Below, in pieces: positions 1 through 12,662 of a stretch of DNA of 64,000 nucleotides (position 1 is the first letter of the stretch; each line of letters opens with the position of its first letter). The notes under the pieces were generated by a model. It did no database searches. It was not told the DNA's origin and saw nothing but the letters and a program-made list of their open reading frames with translations. A program made the translations under genes and the position numbers. The DNA comes from Antedon mediterranea (taxonomy: Eukaryota > Echinodermata > Crinoidea > Comatulida > Antedonidae), in contig NC_092675.1 in assembly GCF_964355755.1 (NCBI RefSeq), positions 1,059,001 to 1,123,000 on the forward strand. The letters run 5' to 3'.

Positions 1-152
1 GCATGCTTCAGCATGTTGTTCCTGGCTATATGAAAGTTGGCATACCTCATACCTAAAACAACTGAACTTGTTCCATACCAACGGAGCAGTGGGTACTGCT
101 TTAACCTTTCATAAAGGCTCCATTTCTCATAAACAAAGTTTAAGTAACAAAC

Positions 153-3100
153 CTGAGGTTCTGCTTGAGTTGGCACTGGCGGGAGCGGCTGTTGTACAAT
201 AGAAGGTAGTGGCTGCTGCGGTGGTGGCTGGTATGGAGCTGGTTCTGCTTTTCTTGGAGGTGGGTTGCTGCTGTGATAACTCATTGGAGGTGGGTTGCTT
301 TGATAACCGGCATTCATTGGAGGTGGGTTGCTTTGATAACCGGTATTCATTGGAGGAGGATCATATGTATCTCTGGCACTGGTTACTGCATTTGGATCTG
401 TTATTATTAATTAGACATCAATAATATCAACAAATAGACTCATAATTATTATATGGGTGTCTAGAAAACTCAGATATATCTGAGATCTGACTTTTCTAAA
501 TCTGAGTTTTCTAGACACCCTTACCATATAGGTGCATATTCAAAAATAGTGCATAAGAATTTTGTTTTGTTGGTTAATGAGAGAATACTAACTGAATTAT
601 TCTCAGTGTGTGAGTAGGTTGATATCAAATGTAGAATGAGACTGAGGGAATATTAACTGAATTATTCTCAGTGTGCGAGTAGGTTGATATCAAATGTAGA
701 ATGAGACTGAGGGAATATTAACTGAATTATTCTCAGTGTGTGAGTAGGTTGATATCAAATGTAGAATGAGACTGAGGGAATATTAACTGAATTATTCTCA
801 GTGTGCGAGTAGGTTGATATCAAATGTAGAATGAGACTGAGAGAATACTAACTGAATTATTCTCAGTGTGCGAGTAGGTTGATATCAAATGTAGAATGAG
901 ACTGAGAGAATACTAACTGAATTATTCTCAGTGTGTGAGTAGGTTGATATCAAATGTAGAATGAGACTGAGGGAATACTAACTGAATTATTCTCAGTGTG
1001 CGAGTAGGTTGATATCAAATGTAGAATGAGACTGAGGGAATATTAACTGAATTATTCTCAGTGTGTGAGTAGGTTGATATCAAATGTAGAATGAGACTGA
1101 GAGAATACTAACTGAATTATTCTCAGTGTGCGAGTAGGTTGATATCAAATGTAGAATGAGACTGAGGGAATATTAACTAAATTATTCTCAGTGTGTGAGT
1201 AGGTGGATATCAAATGTAGAATAAACATATACTGTAAATTACACGTTCAATTACACTACAGCAGGTTTGTATACAATAGGGTTTCAAAAAGAACAAAAAA
1301 CAAGAGGCAATACAAAGTAATGACAATTGATGATTTGGACAACCTCAGAAGAGTCATTAATTGTGTTTTTTCCTGAAAATTCTTGAATTGCATCGTGGGT
1401 GTAAGCCAATTAATAGGGATTTCACACAGTAATGTTACAAACAATATGAATACAAAATTTAAAGTGTATTCTTAAATATAAATGACGGTTCTAGGACACC
1501 TACCCCCTAGACAGTTACCCCCCGGATGTTTACCACCCGGACAACTACCCCCTTAGGACAACTACCCCCCGGACAACTACCCCCCGGACAACTACCCCCT
1601 TAGGACAACTACCCCCTTAGGATAACAACCCCCCGGACAACTACCCCCCGGACAACCACCCCCTTAGGACAACTACCCCCTTAGGATAACTACCCCCCGG
1701 TCAACTACCCCCCGGTCAACTACCCCCCGGTCAACTACCCCCCGGTCAACTACCCCCCGGTCAACTACCCCCCCCCCCCCCATCCAAAAGTAGACAAATA
1801 TATAGGACCGGTTTCTGTAAAAATGAAATCATCTGTTTTTAACGGGTGTTTCGAAACTAGAGATCCGAGACCAGAGACCTGAAACGAGACCCAATACGAA
1901 AAGGGAGACCTATATTTGGGTCTCCCTTTTCGTATATTATTAGGGTCTCCCTTTTCGTATAGTGTGGTCTCTCTTTTCGTATAGTGGGGTCTCCCTTTTC
2001 TTATAGTGGGTCTCCCTTTTCTTATAGTGGGTCTCCCTTTTCGTATATTTGGGTCTCCCATTTTGTATATTTGGGTCTCCCTTTCGTATAATTGGGTCTC
2101 CCTTTTCGTATATTTAGGTCTCCCTTTTCGTATATTAGGGTCTCCCTTTTCGTATAGTGGGGTCTCCCTTTTCGTATAGGGGGTCTCCCTTTTCGGTTCT
2201 AGGACACCTACCCCCTAGACAGTTACCCCCCGGATGTTTACCACCCGGACAACTACCCCCTTAGGACAACTACCCCCGGACAACTACCCCCTTAGGACAA
2301 CTACCCCCTTAGGATAACAAACCCCCGGACAACTACCCCCCGGTCAACTACCCCCGGTCAACTACCCCCCCCCCCCCCATCCAAAAGTAGACAAATATAT
2401 AGGACCGGTTTCTGTAAAAATGAAATTGTTTTTAACGGGTGTTTCGAAACTAGAGATCCGAGACCAGAGACCTGAAACGAGACCCAATACGAAAATGGAG
2501 ACCTATATTTGGGTCTCCCTTTTCGTATATTATTAGGGTCTCCCTTTTCGTATAGTGTGGTCTCTCTTTTCGTATAGTGGGGTCTCCCTTTTCTTATAGT
2601 GGGTCTCCCTTTTCTTATAGTGGGTCTCCCTTTTCGTATATTTGGGCCTCCCATTTTGTATATTTGGGTCTCCCTTTCGTATAATTGGGTCTCCCTTTTC
2701 GTATATTTAGGTCTCCCTTTTCGTATATTAGGGTCTCCCTTTTCGTATAGTGGGGTCTCCCTTTTCGTATAGTGGGGTCTCCCTTTTCGTACGTGGGTCT
2801 CCCTTTTCGTATATTTAGGTCTCCCTTTTCGTATTGGGTCTCTGGTCTCTGGTCTCGGGTCTCTAGTTTCGAAACACCCGTTTTTAACCGATTATTCTGT
2901 TTAACAGCACGCTAGACCCTAGATGTGCTAGATTTAAAGTACCGTATTTATTGAAAAAACGGCCTGGGCTGTTTATTGTTTAGGTGGTTTTTAGGTGGAC
3001 ATTTATTGGAAGAAAGTTGTTTATTCAATGGGAGGGGGTATAATCTAATGGAAATAGACGCCGATTATTCCATATGATGTTTCATGGGAGTGACATGGTC

Positions 3101-6100
3101 ACCGTTTATTTGAGGGGAATTTATTTAAAGATCGACGTTTATTCGGTGAGTGAACATTGAGGTCAAATATCAAAAGTGATATTATTCTTCAAGTGTACAA
3201 AAATACATATATGACAAATTTGAGACAAATATTAATTCTTTTAAGACCAGTGGTTATCGAAGCATTGTCCTGACGCAAAAATTATTATTATTATTAGCGA
3301 TCCCAGTCTTTACAGTAAATACAGGGAGTACTATATAATACGTTCGACTATCCTATGATCATGTGTGACGATCTTCAGTTTATACCAGGCTATATTTATG
3401 TTCAATCTTTTACTTTTGTTTACAATAATGAATAGTAATTCGTCAAAGTAACGAATTAAAATATAGTTATTAATTCCTATTATACACTGTTGCAGAGTCA
3501 GGTTGTTGAATGGTCTGGGTGGTTAGGGTGTTCTAAAGGGATAGTTTTCTGGGTGGTAATTGTCCGGGGGGTAATTGTCCGGGTGGTAATTGTCCGGGGG
3601 GTAATTGTTCCTAGGGGGTAATTGTCCGGGGGGTAGTTGTCCAGGGGGTAGTTGTCCTAAGGGGGTTGTTGTCCTAAGGGGGTAGTTGTCCGGGGGGTAT
3701 TTGTCCGGGGGGTAGTTGTCCTAAAGGGGTAGTTGTCCTAAGGGGGTAGTGGTCCAGGTGGTGGTTGTCCGGGGGGTAGTTGTCCGGGGGGTAAATGTCC
3801 AGGGGGTGAATATCCGGATACGATAAATGACAGCTTACTTGAAGTGAATTTTCCTCGATCCTCTTCAAATTGTTTTGTGTAGTTTACCTATAGAAAAAAA
3901 AATACAATTATAGTGTTTAAAATCGCACAAAAAAATAAGAAGGTGGTGGGGAGGGGGAAACAGTCCTTGAGTACATGCTTGCCTCCTTTAAGCAAGGACA
4001 AGCCAAGCTTAAGGGGCATGACAGGAAAATACATTAATAACCAAATTGATATCCAAGAACATATTTTACATTTCCATAATGCATACAGTATATAGCATAA
4101 TAATTCAGTTTGGGTGGAGCAGTGTGATCAAGTTACTGTAATGATTATAGATTAAAGGTTAATAACACTGCATCAAGGTCTAGATCATGGAACATTCCAA
4201 AACATCAAGGTCTAGATCATGGAACATTCCAAAACATCAAGGTCTAGATCATGGAACATTCCAAAACATCAAGGTCTAGATCATGGAACATTCCAAAACA
4301 TGTTTTTGTTTATACATGAGTTCTCCATTACAAAATCAAAATATAAAGCATTTAATTAATGTAATTAATTTTATTTATAGGCATTTATTTTTCTTTAACT
4401 TTACTGTTATTGTTGTATTTTGTTGTGTTTGTTCTGAGGGTCCCAAATGATCAGCAATTGCTGGATGAATCACCCTCATTAAATATGATTCAAATAAATA
4501 AAAATAAAAAATAAACATTTGTACCTGATGTTAACCTAACCTTTAATAACGTAATAATATTGACAAAATAAAATTCTTACCTTGCTCTGATTCTGGGTGT
4601 TCTTTGCAAGGCGTTTGTTTTCTGGTGTGTCCGCAACAGCAGTGAATTTTGTTGTTGGATAATGACTAATAGTAATAGAAAAGATAATTCAGAATTTTTA
4701 AAAATTAAAAAAGCTGCGGCTGTTGAATGTGAAAAAGCATTATCTGAGGTAATTGCATGGAATGTTTTAATCTCAAATTGAAATATTCTCCACATAGTTC
4801 TACTAAAATTTAACAATGGAGAAGGAAAGAGAAGAGATTGATGTAACTCTCGTCAGACTCGTACGGAAAAGTCTTACACTTAGTTACAGTTATAACTTCA
4901 ACTCCATAACTTTATGAAGCTTACATACTGTAGTAAGGTTTACAGTACTTCCATCAACCCATATTTGGTTTTTTAAAATTTAACTCATTTTTGTAAGGAG
5001 ATAATATACTGTATTCATCTCATGTACAATGTTTCTAGTATGGATGAACACTATTAGGAGTAAGGACAACACAAACTACGATCAGACTAAACTAAAGACA
5101 CATAACACGTCATGTTTTCTATGATTTTACCAGAAAAAACAGCCAGTTAGGCCATGAATTATTGATGGCGTAGGATACCCTTAATCTGTGATAGACTGAA
5201 ATGTTTCTAAATTCATTTAAATAATCGTAACTGCTGGGGAAAGTAATTTTGAATGTTCAACAGTGAGTACATCACATTTTCCATATGTTACTTCTTGAAA
5301 TTGTTTAATATGTGGTAGAGCATTTAAGAGGTTTATGAGTCAGGCTAACAGGATGTGAGTGATATGCATGGACCAAAGTGGCAATTGTCAGGAAATTTGC
5401 TGAAAAGGCTTAAGTTACAAACTTACAGTAGTTTTTTACTCACAAATAACAGTACACAACAATATCTAAATAATATAGGTCATGATTAAATGTTTGGCTG
5501 TGGCAGGGCAGATAGGCAACCATCATGAAAGTTATGATTGTGCAGTTCGAGCCTGAAATTAACACCCATTTTCTTACTATCATCAAATAAGAAGTCATAA
5601 ATAAATTTCTAAGATTTTAGGCTATACAAATAAATGGATTCATACTTGATTCAGTTTAATTTATTCAAATATCAAGTAATCAAAGTGCACAGACTTAAGC
5701 TCTATTTACACTATCAGAAAAAGTGTTTTGCCCAAATATGGTAGTAATATGCCCAAAAATCATCATGTCCATACTGTACTGTATATGGGCACATCACATT
5801 TTTTTGTCACATAAAGTTTGTACACAGAGCTTTATATTTTTTAATTGTTTAATTGTTTTACCAGTAGAATATAGATACATACGTATTGCAATATGGTTTC
5901 TTTGAGTAACCTTTGTAGGTCTTCAATGTCAGCTTTAAGTCACATGTTTCACATCGAAAACAGCCTTTATGCCAATACTGAAAAAAACAAACAGTTACAT
6001 ACTCTAATATTATTATGTTTACTATAGGTGTTGAACAATGATAAGCGCCAGCCCGAATGATTTATCGGTTGTGATTGGTCAACTCGCTTATGTCGTGTTA

Positions 6101-9100
6101 CGTCATTGTGTTGCATCTCTAGTGGAAACCAAGCATTACAATGAATTCCAATCATGCAATGTAAGTTCCTTCTTAAAACTATTTTCTTATAGCGCTGTAT
6201 TACAAGACAGCAGTTTTTAAACTTTATAAATGCTCAGTGTAATTATGAAAATTACTAAAATTACAGTTAATATTCTACAACAAGCAGATTTTTGCAGAAA
6301 GGTACCAATTCTTTCCTGCTACTGTAGCTACCATATATTTTAAAACATACTTCTGGAAAATTTACTAAAATACAGTTAATACTACAACAAGCAGATTTTT
6401 GTCAAAATGTACCAAATTCTTGCCTAATACTAGTTTTACAACGTAATACACTGACTTCTGGAAAAGGGATTATGAGAAGGATTAGAATAGCTATAGAGTA
6501 CAAAACCTTTTGTACTATAAGGAGTCAAAGTCACCATTGTCATCAATGAAAAAACAAAGAAAAGAAAATCGGTCTGCTTTGTACTGTACATCCAGGGGAT
6601 AACAACTCCCTGGTACATCTATGGCCAGTCATTTTTTTAATGACATTATACAGTATGTAAGGTAGTTGCACTGTAGGATTACTCCAGTGTTAGAAGGAAA
6701 TGAACACATTAAGGCGTGGTCCGGTATTACATTTAGTCTGATCCCACACATACTATATACTGTAGTCATTCATACCTGTAACTGTACAGTATGTACCTGT
6801 ATTGTACATACTTAAGTTTAGACATTACTACAGGTATGCAAATAATGCAACAGATACAAAATAACTATGTTTAAACTGAGATTGTAATGTTATGTGTAAA
6901 CATACTGTACTTCCACATACAGTGCTTGATTGTAAATTAGACACACTCAAACCTAAATTTCCTTATTTAAAGGTTCAAACTAAAAACATGCATTTGGAAA
7001 GCCAAGAATTAAATAGTGGATGTAATTTAAATACTGACAACATGAAACACTGATCATACAGTACGTATTCCTGTAGGTTATTATTTCATATACTTTTACA
7101 AAAAAGGTAGAGCTAATAACATTTTTCAATTGGTACAATCATAGAGATATTATAGTGAACTATATCTATGGTACAATGAATACAGAACTTTAATAAGTTT
7201 AAACAAACTTAAAGGCTTTTGCATTGAGTTTATTTACTTTTTCCGCTCCAATGCACACATTACTGACTCCATCCACAAATGGGCGTTTATTTGAATAAAA
7301 ACAGTCACTGTTCATTTTGCATGCATGGCTAAGTTTTCCTTATTAGGAAATTAGGAGACACAAAAAGAGTTTTGATTAAATAGTCATTTATTTATATCTT
7401 ATTACTAACTATATTTTATTTGGTATTTTACTATAATTATAGTATGGAGAAGTAAGTTATTTCTCCATGATTATAGTAATCTGTGGTGGTAAATGACTGA
7501 ATTATTAATCAGTTCATGGAGTAAAGATTCTTTACTCCATGATCAGTTGTATGACAAGTTTTGAGTAGTTTAAATCATGGAGTAAAGAATTCACAATTCA
7601 AGACCAAGAATTTATCTTTTTGTTTGACAGGATTTGCCAATTTTTAACACACTGTTTATCAGTCCAGTTTTCTCTTCTACTCTATGATTTTTATTTATTC
7701 TTTACTGTAACAATTTAAATTACAAGTGCATTCCTCATTAGTTGTGTTATTTGGTGCCAATTTTTCCTTACTGTATTCTTTCTAATGTTAACTAATATTA
7801 TAAATAATAATATTATATAATTATCATTTAAATAAGAATTGTATACTGTATTCAATTTAGTTTAGCAGGCTATACAGTATTGTTTTATAGAACTCAGTCA
7901 GTATTCGCCCTATTTTCAGATTCACGTGTTATGGCCCATTAGGTCTACAGTGAAATAAATGGCCTACTGTACAGTATTCAGTGACCCTGTGAAACTTTCT
8001 TTAAACGACATCATTCCTTTTTAGACTACAGTCAGTACAGTAGTAATAGCTCAAGTCATATTTTGGTGGTTCTTCCTGAAATATGACAATTAATAACTTT
8101 CAGAATATTTGGTACAAGATCTACAGTATGAATTAGTGCAAGGATATCATTTTTCAAGAAAGGATTGTCTTATTAGAAAAGTGACTGTATTTCAGGAAGT
8201 TATTTCTATAGTGATTCATCAAGTTAACATTTCTTATTACTTATTAGTATAAAGCATTTCTCAGCATGTGCAAAAATAAAAAGGACCAAACGATGGAAGG
8301 CTTGTTAGTCACTCTAACTTGGCCTAATCCATATTCATTAAAAAGTAGCACATCAATTCTAAAACTAAAGTGACTCGGACTATATTCGTTAATTATTGTT
8401 TTGATCTTCCAGCGATCTAAATAATATTAATTATTAATAAGTGTCTGATCCATGCTGCCCTGTTGTATGTAGAACACAGTGTTTTTTTAATCTTTACTCC
8501 ATGTTTTAATTAATGAGGGGTATATTTACTCTCTTGTGTAATGATAGTAATCTATTCTACTAATCAATTCATACTACTGACTGTATTACACTATACAGCA
8601 TTATTATAATCAATCTAGGCCTACTAGCAAAGAACTTATAACACAAGAATCTCCTGTTCGTCCGAAGCGCGTAACAATTTCGAAAGGCATTGTGGGATAG
8701 AATAGAGCTATGGGTGGCGTCATTGTGAGCCATGGAGTAGGGCGCCCGCATCAAATTAGAAAGTCAAAATCATAGAGGGGATCTGGTATTACTCTAGGGG
8801 GGGGGGGGGGGGTAGAGTAATTGAATAAGGAGTAGGGCGCCCGCATCAAATTAGAAAATCAAAATCATAGAGGGGATCTGCTAATACTCTAGGGGGGTAG
8901 AGTAATTGACTTCCTAGTTTGGAGGGGGCGCTGCTCCATGCTGTGAAATGGCGTCGCCCAGTTTGACCTTTTAACCCTGTACTTCCGATACTGTGTTTTG
9001 AATGCAAATTGAAGAACAGGAGATTCTTGTGTTATAAGTTCTTTGCTACTAGGTACAGTAGTAGAGTAAACTTACTTAGGCCTAGTATAACTTATACTAA

Positions 9101-9782
9101 TAATACTAAAAAGGCCTATATATTTTATAAGGCTGGGAATTATAGATTGGGCTAACTTAAAAAAAGTTATTCATAATTAATCATTTATATTTAGGCTACT
9201 AGGAAATTAAATACACAGTACTAGTAGTTTTCCAATATCAATCCAGCCTATCAATCCCTCGAAAATGCGGGAGCTTTCACTTTTTATGTGTAAGTAAGCC
9301 GAGGTCAACATCGCCGGGAATCAAAAGGTTTCACTTCCTGCACGCTCTACACTCTCTCTGCACTGCTAGAGCCAATTAATTGTAGGCCTAGGCCTAAGCA
9401 TAGCTGCATAGATAGGCTTAGACTTTCCGGACTTCTGTTCAAATATAACTTTAAAAAACTAATCTACTATATTACTATCCATCTTTAATTTCTTGTATTA
9501 AATTTATAAAAAATATGGAATATTGTTTTGTTCAAAAAATCATAAATTTTGATCTACAAATAAGAAAGAATTTGTGATTTAAGTGCACGTAATACAGTGA
9601 TCAAATCTAAACACAACAGAGGAGGCAAGGACACGACGCCCTGCTGCTGCCACGACATGCTGATACAGCGCCGCGTCCCAGCAGCAGCAGGAAGAAAAAT
9701 AAAACACACCTACCTTGTCCAAAACGGACATTTTTTCCATTGGATAAACTGTTTTACTACACTTAGCACATTGTGGATTCAT
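153..9782 (-). CDS. LASP1: LASP-type LIM, nebulin-repeat and SH3 protein (3' end outside window)
   Basis: Five coding exons on the minus strand: 9714-9782, 5883-5977, 4581-4665, 3839-3887 and 153-397. All have GT/AG borders and compatible phases (543 nt, 181 codons so far). Exons 1-2 encode a LIM domain starting MNPQCAKCSKTVYP with the zinc ligands (WHKGCF, CETC, YCNTH). Exons 3-4 encode nebulin-type actin-binding repeats (YPTTKFTAVADTPEN; VNYTKQFEEDRGKF). The last exon is a Pro/Gln/Tyr-rich linker with repeated YQSNPPPMN blocks. The expected C-terminal SH3 exon lies left of base 153. LASP proteins bind F-actin and sit at focal adhesions and the cortex; that role is inferred from the family. 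The ATG at 9782 matches the conserved family N terminus. Exon 4 ends 15 bp from the inner edge of a large inverted repeat. An extra nebulin-repeat exon between 397 and 3839 cannot be excluded, but direct splicing keeps frame. Confidence 0.85.
455..520. repeat. Perfect 21-bp inverted repeat (hairpin)
   Basis: 455-475 (GGGTGTCTAGAAAACTCAG..) is the exact reverse complement of 500-520, with a 24-nt loop. It lies in the last LASP intron of the window. It may be a tiny MITE or an RNA hairpin; no host duplication was found. Confidence 0.75.
578..1222. repeat. 65-bp satellite, about 10 copies
   Basis: Tandem units of 65 bp (for example, ACTGAATTATTCTCAGTGTG recurs at 591, 656 and onward) inside the LASP intron. 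Units differ by a few alternating positions (GTGTGTGAG/GTGTGCGAG; GAGAGAATACT/GAGGGAATATT), as if amplified partly as dimers. No coding capacity. Confidence 0.95.
1487..3822. repeat. Left arm of a 2.3-kb long inverted repeat
   Basis: Starts GGTTCTAGGACACC and ends TATCCGGATACG. It is the reverse complement of 10355-12662 along its length, with small copy-number differences. Layout: pyrimidine-rich minisatellite of GGACAACTACCCCC units (1487-1789), minisatellite of GGTCTCCCTTTTCGTATA units (about 1900-2195), a second copy of both blocks (2196-2860), a non-repetitive inner part (about 2880-3540), and a G-rich GGTAATTGTCCGGGGG minisatellite (3545-3822). Open frames here are translations of the minisatellite, not genes. 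The structure resembles foldback transposons (Drosophila FB, sea urchin TU), whose arms consist of tandem short repeats. Confidence 0.9.
4171..4298. repeat. 32-bp tandem repeat, 4 copies
   Basis: Four identical units starting CATCAAGGTCTAGATCATGG at 4171, 4203, 4235 and 4267, in the LASP intron between exons 3 and 4. Identical copies indicate recent slippage or unequal exchange. Confidence 0.95.
5703..5820. mobile_element. MITE copy, truncated (CTGTCTACACTATCAAACT family)
   Basis: Degenerate copy of the short inverted-repeat family also seen at 41571-41657, 51323-51449 and 56542-56710. Shared internal blocks are the ATATGGTAGT and CATCATGTCCATA-like segments and ACATAAAGTTTG at the end. It lies beside LASP exon 2. 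Confidence 0.55.
7515..7541. repeat. 27-bp palindromic hairpin CATGGAGTAAAG
   Basis: 12-nt arms CATGGAGTAAAG / CTTTACTCCATG around 3 nt, in LASP intron 1. The same hairpin recurs at 32272-32298. Confidence 0.7.
8621..9052. mobile_element. Short inverted-repeat element (MITE-like), about 430 bp
   Basis: A 35-bp terminal inverted repeat starting TAGCAAAGAACTTATAACAC pairs 8625-8659 with 9014-9048; one mismatch extends it to 39 bp. The interior holds a roughly 95-bp segment repeated in tandem (GAGTAGGGCGCCCGCATC at about 8735 and 8830) and a poly-G run at about 8799. No transposase ORF. No clear target duplication was found. It lies in LASP intron 1. Confidence 0.7.
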
Positions 9783-9830
9783 TTTGAATAAGCCTAAAAG
9801 GTGGATATTTAAACGACAATAAACTTCTAC
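9714..9830 (-). other. LASP first coding exon and probable 5' UTR
   Basis: The ATG (9782-9780) is followed by 23 codons ending LDK and a strong donor (AAG|GTAGGT). Exon 2 (5977) continues with YWHKGCF in phase 0, so the intron is about 3.7 kb. The transcription start is not identifiable by eye; the 5' UTR probably extends some tens of bases beyond 9782. Confidence 0.75.
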
Positions 9831-10354
9831 AGTAGGTCTCCAAAAGTCCCAGACCTATAAAATGTACGTTGTTTGGTTTCCAATACTTCGCAAAAATTGT
9901 TGAAAGTGGGTTTGGTTTCCGCCTTCAGAGATTGGTCACGTCACACACTGTTATTGTGTACACGCTTCTGCACAACAAGGGAGTCGGAAGTCGCCAAAAA
10001 TCGTGTAGTGAATTTAACTAAAATTTGGGGGACATGCTCAATACTTTTTAGGCCATCTAAAAAACTAAAGTTATTCATTTATTGAACCAGGTCGTTTGTG
10101 ACCTTACTGAGGGAAATAATTATACACATCAAAAGGCTTTGTTTTAAAAAAGGTTTTTTTTTTAATGGTCCTGAATTAATGAAAAATGGAAATACCGTAG
10201 ATATTTTTTCACGGTTCTACGATAGACCTATATAATAATTAATAATATCGTAAATATGCATCAAAATATGTAAATTCAAGGTTGTTGGTGATTATTCAAC
10301 TTCAGATTTTTTTTATTTTCCGCGCTTTTTAAAACTACCGTATATAACAACAGC

Positions 10355-12662
10355 CGTATCCGGATATTCACCCCCTGGACATTTACCCCCCGGACAACTA
10401 CCCCCCGGACAACCACCACCTGGACCACTACCCCCTTAGGACAACTACCCCTTTAGGACAACTACCCCCCGGACAAATACCCCCCGGACAACTACCCCCT
10501 TAGGACAACAACCCCCTTAGGACAACTACCCCCTGGACAACTACCCCCCGGACAATTACCCCCTAGGAACAATTACCCCCCGGACAATTACCACCCGGAC
10601 AATTACCCCCCGGACAATTACCACCCAGAAAACTATCCCTTTAGAACACCCTAACCACCCAGACCATTCAACAACCTGACTCTGCAACAGTGTATAATAG
10701 GAATTAATAACTATATTTTAATTCGTTACTTTGACGAATTACTATTCATTATTGTAAACAAAAGTAAAAGATTGAACATAAATATAGCCTGGTATAAACT
10801 GAAGATCGTCACACATGATCATAGGATAGTCGAACGTATTATATAGTACTCCCTGTATTTACTGTAAAGACTGGGATCGCTAATAATAATAATAATTTTT
10901 GCGTCAGGACAATGCTTCGATAACCACTGGTCTTAAAAGAATTAATATTTGTCTCAAATTTGTCATATATGTATTTTTGTACACTTGAAGAATAATATCA
11001 CTTTTGATATTTGACCTCAATGTTCACTCACCGAATAAACGTCGATCTTTAAATAAATTCCCCTCAAATAAACGGTGACCATGTCACTCCCATGAAACAT
11101 CATATGGAATAATCGGCGTCTATTTCCATTAGATTATACCCCCTCCCATTGAATAAACAACTTTCTTCCAATAAATGTCCACCTAAAAACCACCTAAACA
11201 ATAAACAGCCCAGGCCGTTTTTTCAATAAATACGGTACTTTAAATCTAGCACATCTAGGGTCTAGCGTGCTGTTAAACAGAATAATCGGTTAAAAACGGG
11301 TGTTTCGAAACTAGAGACCCGAGACCAGAGACCAGAGACCCAATACGAAAAGGGAGACCTAAATATACGAAAAGGGAGACCCACGTACGAAAAGGGAGAC
11401 CCCACTATACGAAAAGGGAGACCCCACTATACGAAAAGGGAGACCCTAATATACGAAAAGGGAGACCTAAATATACGAAAAGGGAGACCCAATTATACGA
11501 AAGGGAGACCCAAATATACAAAATGGGAGGCCCAAATATACGAAAAGGGAGACCCACTATAAGAAAAGGGAGACCCACTATAAGAAAAGGGAGACCCCAC
11601 TATACGAAAAGAGAGACCACACTATACGAAAAGGGAGACCCTAATAATATACGAAAAGGGAGACCCAAATATAGGTCTCCATTTTCGTATTGGGTCTCGT
11701 TTCAGGTCTCTGGTCTCGGATCTCTAGTTTCGAAACACCCGTTAAAAACAATTTCATTTTTACAGAAACCGGTCCTATATATTTGTCTACTTTTGGATGG
11801 GGGGGGGGGGGTAGTTGACCGGGGGTAGTTGACCGGGGGGTAGTTGTCCGGGGGTTTGTTATCCTAAGGGGGTAGTTGTCCTAAGGGGGTAGTTGTCCGG
11901 GGGTAGTTGTCCTAAGGGGGTAGTTGTCCGGGTGGTAAACATCCGGGGGGTAACTGTCTAGGGGGTAGGTGTCCTAGAACCGAAAAGGGAGACCCCCTAT
12001 ACGAAAAGGGAGACCCCACTATACGAAAAGGGAGACCCTAATATACGAAAAGGGAGACCTAAATATACGAAAAGGGAGACCCAATTATACGAAAGGGAGA
12101 CCCAAATATACAAAATGGGAGACCCAAATATACGAAAAGGGAGACCCACTATAAGAAAAGGGAGACCCACTATAAGAAAAGGGAGACCCCACTATACGAA
12201 AAGAGAGACCACACTATACGAAAAGGGAGACCCTAATAATATACGAAAAGGGAGACCCAAATATAGGTCTCCCTTTTCGTATTGGGTCTCGTTTCAGGTC
12301 TCTGGTCTCGGATCTCTAGTTTCGAAACACCCGTTAAAAACAGATGATTTCATTTTTACAGAAACCGGTCCTATATATTTGTCTACTTTTGGATGGGGGG
12401 GGGGGGGGGGGTAGTTGACCGGGGGGTAGTTGACCGGGGGGTAGTTGACCGGGGGGTAGTTATCCTAAGGGGGTAGTTGTCCTAAGGGGGTGGTTGTCCG
12501 GGGGGTAGTTGTCCGGGGGGTTGTTATCCTAAGGGGGTAGTTGTCCTAAGGGGGTAGTTGTCCGGGGGGTAGTTGTCCGGGGGGTAGTTGTCCTAAGGGG
12601 GTAGTTGTCCGGGTGGTAAACATCCGGGGGGTAACTGTCTAGGGGGTAGGTGTCCTAGAACC
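10355..12662. repeat. Right arm of the 2.3-kb long inverted repeat
   Basis: Reverse complement of 1487-3822, starting CGTATCCGGATATTCACCCC and ending GGTGTCCTAGAACC. It has the same order of blocks in mirror image: CCGGACAACTACCCC minisatellite, non-repetitive inner part (about 10640-11290), and two rounds of CGAAAAGGGAGACC and GGTAGTTGTCCGGGGG minisatellites. The inner unique part looks base-identical to its partner on inspection. The spacer between arms is 6532 bp and holds LASP exons 1-4. Confidence 0.9.

Noticed and set aside
553-1300. CRISPR-like regular repeats at 578-1222
   Set aside because: Units are contiguous 65-bp tandem copies without unique spacers, in a eukaryotic intron: a satellite.
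1256-1444. Missing nebulin-repeat exon of LASP on the minus strand
   Set aside because: A weak KNTQ-like resemblance was considered, but frame and splice sites do not fit; direct splicing 3839 to 397 is in phase.
1765-2654. Minus-strand frames of 98 aa rich in RKGRPTIRKGRP (and plus-strand twins at 11523 and 12115)
   Set aside because: They are translations of the GGTCTCCCTTTTCGTATA minisatellite in the inverted-repeat arms, present four times only because the arms mirror each other.
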